DNA from: Sipunculus nudus
Taxonomy: Eukaryota > Annelida > Sipuncula > Golfingiida > Sipunculidae
Length of the DNA: 64,000 nucleotides
Direction: 5' to 3'
NCBI GenBank assembly: GCA_026874595.1
Contig: CM049307.1
Span: 77,474,643-77,538,642 of the forward strand
In this document: positions 57,905-64,000 of the stretch, in pieces
How positions within the stretch are numbered: position 1 is the first letter of the stretch
Layout of the letters: each line of letters begins with the position of its first letter
Program-made: the position numbers and the translations under genes
The notes under the pieces: generated by a model
Databases searched by the model: none
Told to the model about the DNA's origin: nothing
Seen by the model: the letters and a program-made list of their open reading frames with translations, nothing else

Positions 57905-59224
57905 CACACAGATCCCCTAAGATATGATTTTGTGTGTATATATAATAGTCATCCATTTATTTTATGTGTGACAATGTACAGTGGGACACACAGCCAGTTG
58001 TTTTGGGTCCCATGTAGTTGTTTTGTACCCACTATGATCACACTGGTAACAATGACCTGTGTCCAGTGAGGTGTAACAAAACCCCTAGGTAGTCCTTGTG
58101 TCCAAGGCATATAACAATACCCCTGAAACAAGAATAGGGCAGCCATAATTTCACTGGTTCTGCTCAAGTGTGCTAAGAATTGTTGTCAAGGCTCTTTTAA
58201 ACAAGAATAAGGCAGTTGGCCAGCAGCTCTGTTAGAGGACACATGAACCTCTCTCTCTACTTGAACTTTAAGAGGCCTGAGGGCTACTCAACATGCTACA
58301 CTGAATCAAGACCAAGAGCTGTGTTTTTTTTTTATTCTTATTAATTTTTCTGGTATGGTCGACTAAAGACTTTTAAATGTACACCAAACCATGGTATGAA
58401 CTGTGCCACACTCAGAATGCTGATATCTTGCATTAAAAGAATGTTTCCAGTGTCTAGAGATTTTGTGGAGACTGAGGGGTACCGGCAGTGCACGAAAACC
58501 ACCTAGAAGTAGCGAGAATGGTGGACTTCAGACTGTGACTCTATGAGACTTCTTACATGAAAGGTGAGCCATTGTACAGTTATTCTTGGTACCCAAAAGC
58601 AGAACTGACTTTATGGTAGCTCCTGTATATACATATATGAAACAGTACTATCATTAGTATCTGCTAAATTACTGTTATACTTGATATAGAAATCCTAAGA
58701 TATGTAGGAGAAGACACATTATTCCATTTGGGACCCAATGTAATGACCATTCTCTAATACCTTTACCTCTATCGAAATACTGGCTCTGTTTCCCCTAAAT
58801 GTTGGAGTTATCTTTTTTTCTTTGAGCTGAAATGGTCCTACGTTATTTTACAGAAGGAGCCTTATGGTATTTGGTATACCTCCACTGATGGGTTGCTTCC
58901 TGGAGAAGTTTCACTGGACTCCCTATCTGCTTCTTGTGACAAACTGTTGTTACCCGGATTTCTAAGGATTGATATTATTCTACTCGTATTTATTTTATTA
59001 AGTATAGTGTCTAAGCTGTGCTATACTTGACAGCTTATTTCTCAGTGAAGTGCTAATACTTGATATATCCCCTGCTGTCATATTGCACTTATATTCATTT
59101 ATATTCATTAAAGTTATTGTACATCTTTCAGTTGTATGATATTCATTTGTATGTGCGAACGTTTTCTTATTATTAAAAGAACCTGGGGCAAGGTGCTTAA
59201 GATCAGGGGATCTTAGGATGTAAA
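57905..59224. mobile_element. Block inserted in the satellite, about 1.3 kb
   Basis: Non-satellite DNA bounded by inverted similarity: ATTGTCA and AGATCCCCT occur at the left edge and their reverse complements (AGGGGATCT and TTGACAAT) at the right. It contains two CAAGAATA-GGCAG segments (58.13 and 58.20 kb). No transposase is seen. Confidence 0.45.
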
Positions 59225-59764
59225 TCTTGACAATTATTTCTGTCGGTCTGTCTGTAAGTAATACTAAGACCCAAGTGGTCAAATACTGGGTCATTATTAT
59301 TATCTGTCTGTTTGTCTGTAAATAATACTGAAGTTGTCGTGTAATTGGTAAGTACAAGTATTGTCTGTCTGTCTGTAAGTAAGACTCGAGTTCAAGTGGT
59401 CGAGTACCTGGAAAGTATTATAACTGCCTGTCTTTTTGTTTGTATGTATCATTAAGACTCATTTCCTCAAATACTTGGTCAGTATTATTACTGTCTGTCT
59501 ATATGCCTGTCTGTCTATAAGTAATACCTATACTCGAGTGTTTAAATACTCGGTCAGTATTATTGTCTGATTCAAGTTGGCAAGTACTTGGTAAGTATTA
59601 TTAGTATGTCTGCCTGTCTGTTAGTCTTTCATTAAGTAATACTCAGACTCAAATGGTCATGTACTTCGTAAGCATTATTCCTGTCTGTCTGTCTGTAAGT
59701 AATACTCAGATTCAAATGGTCGATACTTGGTTATTATAAAAACTTTCTGTCTGTCTGTTAGCCT
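59225..59764 (+). repeat. TCTG-containing satellite, block 2
   Basis: Same unit as block 1, about six copies. Confidence 0.9.
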
Positions 59765-60900
59765 ATTAATTTTGGTCAATATAGTTCAAGGTCATCAAAA
59801 GTATTCAACACGGTGTTTTTATATCTGTGTGACTATTAGTCGTATCTGCTTCAACAGTAGCTCATTTTAATCATCATTCCCAGGCCTGCCATCTGATGTG
59901 TAGCTGACTCAATTTGCAGTAACCATGGTTACGCATTTTCGTATCTACTTCAACAGTAGCTCATTTTAATCATCATTCCCAGGCCTGCCATCTGATGTGT
60001 AGCTGACTCAATTTGCAGTAACCATGGTTACGCATTTTCGGGGACAAGTGCTGATATTTGAAAATAAGTGGTTTTAATTTTCTAACTTTCTCAGTTTTAA
60101 AGCTACAAAGGCCTTGTGTTTTTTTTTGCATTAAGGAGCATCCAATTAGTATTAAAGGTTGCATTACAAGTCTCGCAATATCTCGTGTAATATCCCGTCA
60201 ATCTCGAAAGAATTTTTCATTTTCAGATATGGCCGCTAGGGTGAGCTACACACGAACCTCTCACACATTTCATTATATTGGCCATATCTCTAAAACCCAA
60301 AGCCTCCGTTACATAACTATATAAACTTATTTTCTTCCTCTGAGTCTTTTCCATAACCTGGTTAAGTCATATGGTCTCAATCTTATGTAACTTTATCAGT
60401 ATATCTGTCTGTTTGTCAGTTGACCTCAAATTCGACTGCTTGCTGGTTTTTGCGTGTCACATATACCATTGTACAGCCCACAGTTTTACAAGAATCCTTT
60501 TGAAACTGGTACAGCTGATGTCATGCACTAATATTTCGAAAGTGTTTTTCATTTTCGGGATATGGTTGCTAAGGGCGGTGCACTCGAACCGCTGCAACAT
60601 ATCTTTGCTTGGCCTTTCCTCCAAAATGTGATCTTTATCTGCACAAACTATAACTCATTTTGTTTCTATATATCTTCTCCAAATGTTTATCTAATCATAT
60701 GTTATCTAAAAATGTATCAGGGTGTCAGGATGTCTTTCTGTTTGTCAGTTGTTGTCAGCTTTGTATGATTTCATGTTATTTTGTGTGATATATGTCATTC
60801 TACAGGCCCTTATTCCTCGGCATTCACTCTGAAGGTCACTCAGTTGATGGAAAACCAACACTTAATATCGTCTGTCCGTATGTCTGTCATTAAACTCCCG
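59765..60900. other. Non-satellite block between satellite blocks 2 and 3
   Basis: No gene is supported. Contains the 99-bp duplication and scattered TCTG remnants. It may be an insertion or the original flank. Confidence 0.45.
59841..60038. repeat. 99-bp tandem duplication with a 14-bp palindrome
   Basis: 59841-59939 and 59940-60038 differ at about one position (CTGCTT versus CTACTT). Each carries GTAACCATGGTTAC, a perfect palindrome. Confidence 0.88.
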
Positions 60901-62085
60901 GCAAGCGATTGACCTCTGGTCGTCTAGTTACTGTTTGTCTGCCTGTCTGTTTGTCTGTATGTAGTACTCAGACTCAAGTGGTCATTTACTGTGTAAGTAT
61001 TATTAATGTCTGTCTGTCTGTCTGTCTGTCTGTAAATAACACTCAGACCCAGGTGGTAGAGTACTTGGTAAGTATTATCTCTGTCTATCTGTCTGTCAGA
61101 CTCAGACTCAAGTGGTCAAACACTGGGTCGGTATTATTGTCTGTCTGTCTGAAAATTATACTCAAACTCAAGTTGTCGTGTAATTGGTAAGTATACGTAT
61201 TGTCTGTCCGTCTGTATGTAAGACTCTGTCTAAAGTGGTCGAGTAAGTATTATAACTGCCTGTTTTGTTTGTAAGTAACACTAAGACACAAGTGGGCAAA
61301 CTCTTGGTCAGTATTACTGTCTGCCTGTCGATATGCCTGTCTGTCTGTAAGTAATACACAGACCCAAGTGTGTAAATACTCGGTCAGTGTTATTGTCTGA
61401 TTCATGTGGGCGATTACCTGGTAAGTATGATTAGTTAGTCCGCCTCTCTGTTATTCTGTCTTTAAGTAATACTCAGACTTAAGTGGTCGTGTATTTGGTA
61501 AGAATAATAACTGTCTGTCTGGCGGTAAGTTATACTCAGACTCAAGTGGTCGTGTTCTTGGTAAGTATTACTGTTGTCTATCTGTCTGTATGTCTGTAAG
61601 TAACACTTAGACTCCAATGGTCGAGTATTTGGTAAGTATTATTATTGTCTGTCTGTCTGTAAGTAAGACTCAGACTCAAGTGGTCAAGTACTTGGCATGT
61701 CTTATTACTGTATGTCGGTTTGTCTGTAGGTAGTACTCAGACTAAAGTGGTCGTTTACTTGGTAAGTATTATAACTGTATGTTTGCCTTTTCTCCTGTCT
61801 GTCTTTTTGTCTGTAAGCAATACTTAGGCTAAACTGGCCGAATAGTTGGTAAGTATTATTAGTTTGGTCTGCCTGCCTGTTTATCTGTCCTTTAAGTAAT
61901 ATTCAGACTCATGTAGTCGTGTACTTAGTAAGTATTATTACTGTCTGTCTGTCTGTAAGTAATATTCAGACTCAAGTGGTGGTTTATTGGTCAGTATTAT
62001 TACTGTATATTTGCCTTTCCTTCTGTCTGTCTGTTTGTCTGTCTGTCTTTTAGTAATACTCAGGCTCAAGTGTTCGAGTACTTAA
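60901..62085 (+). repeat. TCTG-containing satellite, block 3
   Basis: Same unit as block 1, about 14 copies, ending near AGTGTTCGAGTACTTAATA. Confidence 0.9.
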
Positions 62086-62259
62086 TATAATGAAATAAAT
62101 TATTCTTTGTTTAAAATAGGGTATATATCAGCATTTGTAGCCGAGCTAAACTGTGATGTGTATATTCAATTTAAATGGCAAGGGAGAAATTTTCCTAAAT
62201 TTGACTGAAATGAACTAAGAAATCTAAAGTTCTTAGTTTTAATATGCATTTAAACATTT

Positions 62260-62690
62260 AACAAGTGGCCCATGGGCCATGACGCTCGGCTGATTGATTA
62301 TTTGGTGTTGGCTATAGTGTGATACTAGATGCATTTATGTTTCTGGTACTGGTTGTCCTAATGGGACTGGACTGAAGCCTGTTAATTATCCACACTACGC
62401 ACAACATTTTCAAGATTCAGCACCAATGATGATACTACTAGTCATGATTGAAGATTTGCTACTGGTTTTAATAGTGAACAGTAAATTGTTGGCTAGGATT
62501 CAATAACAGCTTGCAGAAAATAGGTCACTGCGACCTTATTAAAGGTAAATTTTGTTGGAGAGGTAGGCTGCAAAGGTTTATGATTCTAGGACTTGCAGTT
62601 CCGATTTGTGCTCTGCTAACCGCCGGACGGCCGGGCGAAGGGACAACGGACAAATAGGACAAAGAGGAAAAGGTTTTTCAATTGATACAT
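62260..62690 (-). mobile_element. Pearl/Helentron-associated-like element, 3' part, copy 2
   Basis: Inverted relative to copy 1. It carries the perfect 14-bp palindrome TGGCCCATGGGCCA (62266-62279) with AACAAG outside and TGACG inside, matching 2735-2757. At 62.62 kb the ACGG-type motif (CCGGACGGCCGGGCG) marks the other side. The 5' end of the family occurs at 63.66-63.69 kb, so copy 2 may span 62.26-63.69 kb with unrelated sequence inside. Confidence 0.55.
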
Positions 62691-63318
62691 GATAAATAAA
62701 ATGTTTTGTTCGAAACACCCTCGTTAAAACATTTACTGGACGTTTTGTGGTTCTGTCAAATTATCTGTTTAAGTCTCTATGATATTATCAGGGTAATTTT
62801 TAAAATATTATCAAATCTTTATTTTTTTTTCATGTTTCCACAAACAAAAAAAAAACGGTAACAGCGAAAATATTGATGAGTAATTATATAATCTTGTTTT
62901 ACAAAATGAAATAAAATATCAATATAATATAGTATAAAAAAACAGCATAATTAATGTTACAAAACAAACTGAGTTTATGAAAAATATGTGATATTGAAGA
63001 AACTGAAAATGCTTGACACGTTTGCTGACGACATGATGACCAGTGCATTAGCCATTACTGGCTTCCGAGTTTTACACATGTTATTTGGACCATAACCGGG
63101 CATTACCGAGCAAGAAATAGTCTATAACTTCGGATGGATAACTTTGATTTTTTACATCATGATAGAAAAGATCTTATTCTATCAATAAAAATGAAATGGT
63201 ACTTTCTATTGGTGTAGTAACATTTTAATTATACTTCGAACATTGCTTTATTTAAATAAAATCCTTGCTTCCGACTTCGGACTTCCGAGTTTTACACATA
63301 ACCGTTTGGAAATCCCCT

Positions 63319-63327
63319 ACCGGAAGT
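63319..63327 (+). promoter_or_regulatory. ETS-type core promoter site
   Basis: ACCGGAAGT is the consensus ETS/GABPA element common at TATA-less animal promoters. It lies about 90 bp before a GTAAGT donor and 160 bp before the candidate ATG. Confidence 0.45.
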
Positions 63328-63339
63328 TATGATTCTCCC

Positions 63340-63410
63340 GCTGACAGACGTGGAGACAAGTTTTACGAGTAAAACCAGCCTCGGTATTAAAAACTGCTGC
63401 ACGAATACAC
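63340..63410 (+). other. Candidate 5' UTR exon
   Basis: Sequence between the ETS site and a consensus donor (ACACGTAAGT, intron from 63411). The acceptor TTTTTGTCTTAACTCAG ends at 63480, giving a 70-bp intron. Confidence 0.4.
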
Positions 63411-63485
63411 GTAAGTAAACCGTGGATGTAATAATTATTATTTTCCCCAACAGAATAACGTTACTTTTTGTCTTAACTCAGAAAA

Positions 63486-63653
63486 ATGGCAGTTCGAGAA
63501 GTAGATGAAAATGAAAAAGTAGTGTCAGAAATGGCGTGCACATCTGCACATACCAGAATTGATGCGAACCCAATAGCTTGTACTGTCACCCCATCGTCTC
63601 CAGTTCATCTAAAATCGACGTTTGGGGTGACAAGCTGTCGCTAACAAATATCT
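63486..63653 (+). CDS. Candidate first coding exon, unknown protein (55 codons)
   Basis: The ATG follows the acceptor by five bases. The frame MAVREVDENEKVVSEMACTS continues AHTRIDANPIACTV and ends TFGVTSC before a TAA, unless a GT donor inside is used (for example near 63575 or 63633). The acidic N-terminus and upstream promoter layout suggest a real gene start. The 3' part overlaps a hairpin (TGTCACCCCA / TGGGGTGACA), and a mobile-element terminus follows at 63.66 kb, so part of the frame may be repeat-derived. Confidence 0.38.
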
Positions 63654-63694
63654 ATCTCCATAGCTCAAATGACTTTCAGTGAGCTGAGCTAAAA
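63640..63694 (-). mobile_element. Terminal fragment of the same element family
   Basis: ATAGCTCAAATGACTTTCAG followed by TGAGCTGAGCTAAAA matches the inverted left end at 377-410. Confidence 0.5.
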
Positions 63695-63699
63695 TTGCA

Positions 63700-64000
63700 A
63701 ATAAATACTTAAAATCGAGTGACGCACCCAGATTGCATGTATTGATTAAACATGCCATGATCAATAAGCATACTAGGTACTAGACACTAAAGGAAACTAC
63801 CGCTGGGAAACTAATACAATTGCTGTCCTTTGACGGTTTCAGAAATAAAGGAAATGGACCTAGAACAATGGGTAACATGACGCCCAGAGTGCTCAAAATC
63901 ATGCATTTTGCCAATAGTCCTTAGTTATAGGTTACAGTGACCTTATCCTACATACAGCTACTACCATTTGTTCCCATTAACTCTTTATAATTATGGGGGA
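63700..64000. other. Repeat-like window end, no gene seen
   Basis: 63.87-63.97 kb (CAAAATCATGCATTTTGCC, TTATAGGTTACAGTGACC, AGCTACTACCATTTG) resembles the inverted 2.6-2.7 kb part of the element at 377, so another copy probably continues past the edge. Confidence 0.4.

Noticed and set aside
54580-62085. Many open frames with TQTQVVEYLVSIITVCLSV-like peptides on the plus strand and matching minus frames
   Set aside because: They are translations of the TCTG satellite. Unit lengths are not multiples of three, frames break repeatedly, and both strands are open.
54580-62085. CRISPR-like array
   Set aside because: Repeat units are adjacent and vary in length, without unique spacers; eukaryotic satellite.

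Overview
The window is AT-rich, intron- and repeat-dominated eukaryotic nuclear DNA. It most likely comes from a marine bivalve or another mollusc. I infer this from the repeat families: elements with GTCC/ACGG-type microsatellites, tandem TGACCTTGACC cores and a GGCCCATGGGCC hairpin end (pearl/Helentron-associated style), tRNA-derived SINEs, very many (TA)n arrays, and a secreted PAN plus C-type lectin gene built from phase-1 exons. There are no bacterial operons, CRISPR arrays or intact tRNA/rRNA genes, and most open frames are chance frames in repeats.

Layout. 1-2.8 kb: a composite pearl/Helentron-like element with seven ~145-bp tandem units. 3-4.1 kb: first copy of a dispersed repeat seen again at 32-33.8 kb. 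5.2-5.56 kb: a 25-bp minisatellite. 9.8-12.4 kb: (TA)n arrays, a repeat shared with 30.9-32 kb, and a SINE. 14.9-19.75 kb: three weak candidate minus-strand exons and another SINE. 22.02 kb: a strong CTCF-like motif and a CRE palindrome. 22.3-26.33 kb: a GC-rich, CpG-containing island with ambisense, compact, frame-broken genes around a TATA-bearing divergent promoter. This looks like a decayed endogenous dsDNA virus or Polinton/adintovirus-like fragment.

28.5-54.0 kb (minus strand): the best host gene. A PAN/apple exon, three 93-bp Pro/Thr-rich linker exons made by segmental duplication, and two C-type lectin-domain exons ending in a stop codon can be chained with every junction in phase 1. 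They encode at least about 320 residues of a secreted or surface lectin-like protein. Its introns hold an L1/Tx1-like LINE 3' end, a LINE zinc-knuckle remnant, MITEs, a CAACGTTG-repeat DNA element, SINEs and a possible alternative last exon.

54.6-62.1 kb: a (TCTG)n-containing satellite of roughly 80-100-bp units, broken by two non-satellite blocks. 62.26-63.7 kb: hairpin-bearing and terminal fragments of the pearl/Helentron-like family. 63.3-63.65 kb: what looks like an ETS-site promoter, a 5' UTR exon and the first coding exon of a plus-strand gene running toward or beyond the window edge. The 5' (signal peptide) end of the lectin gene was not found.
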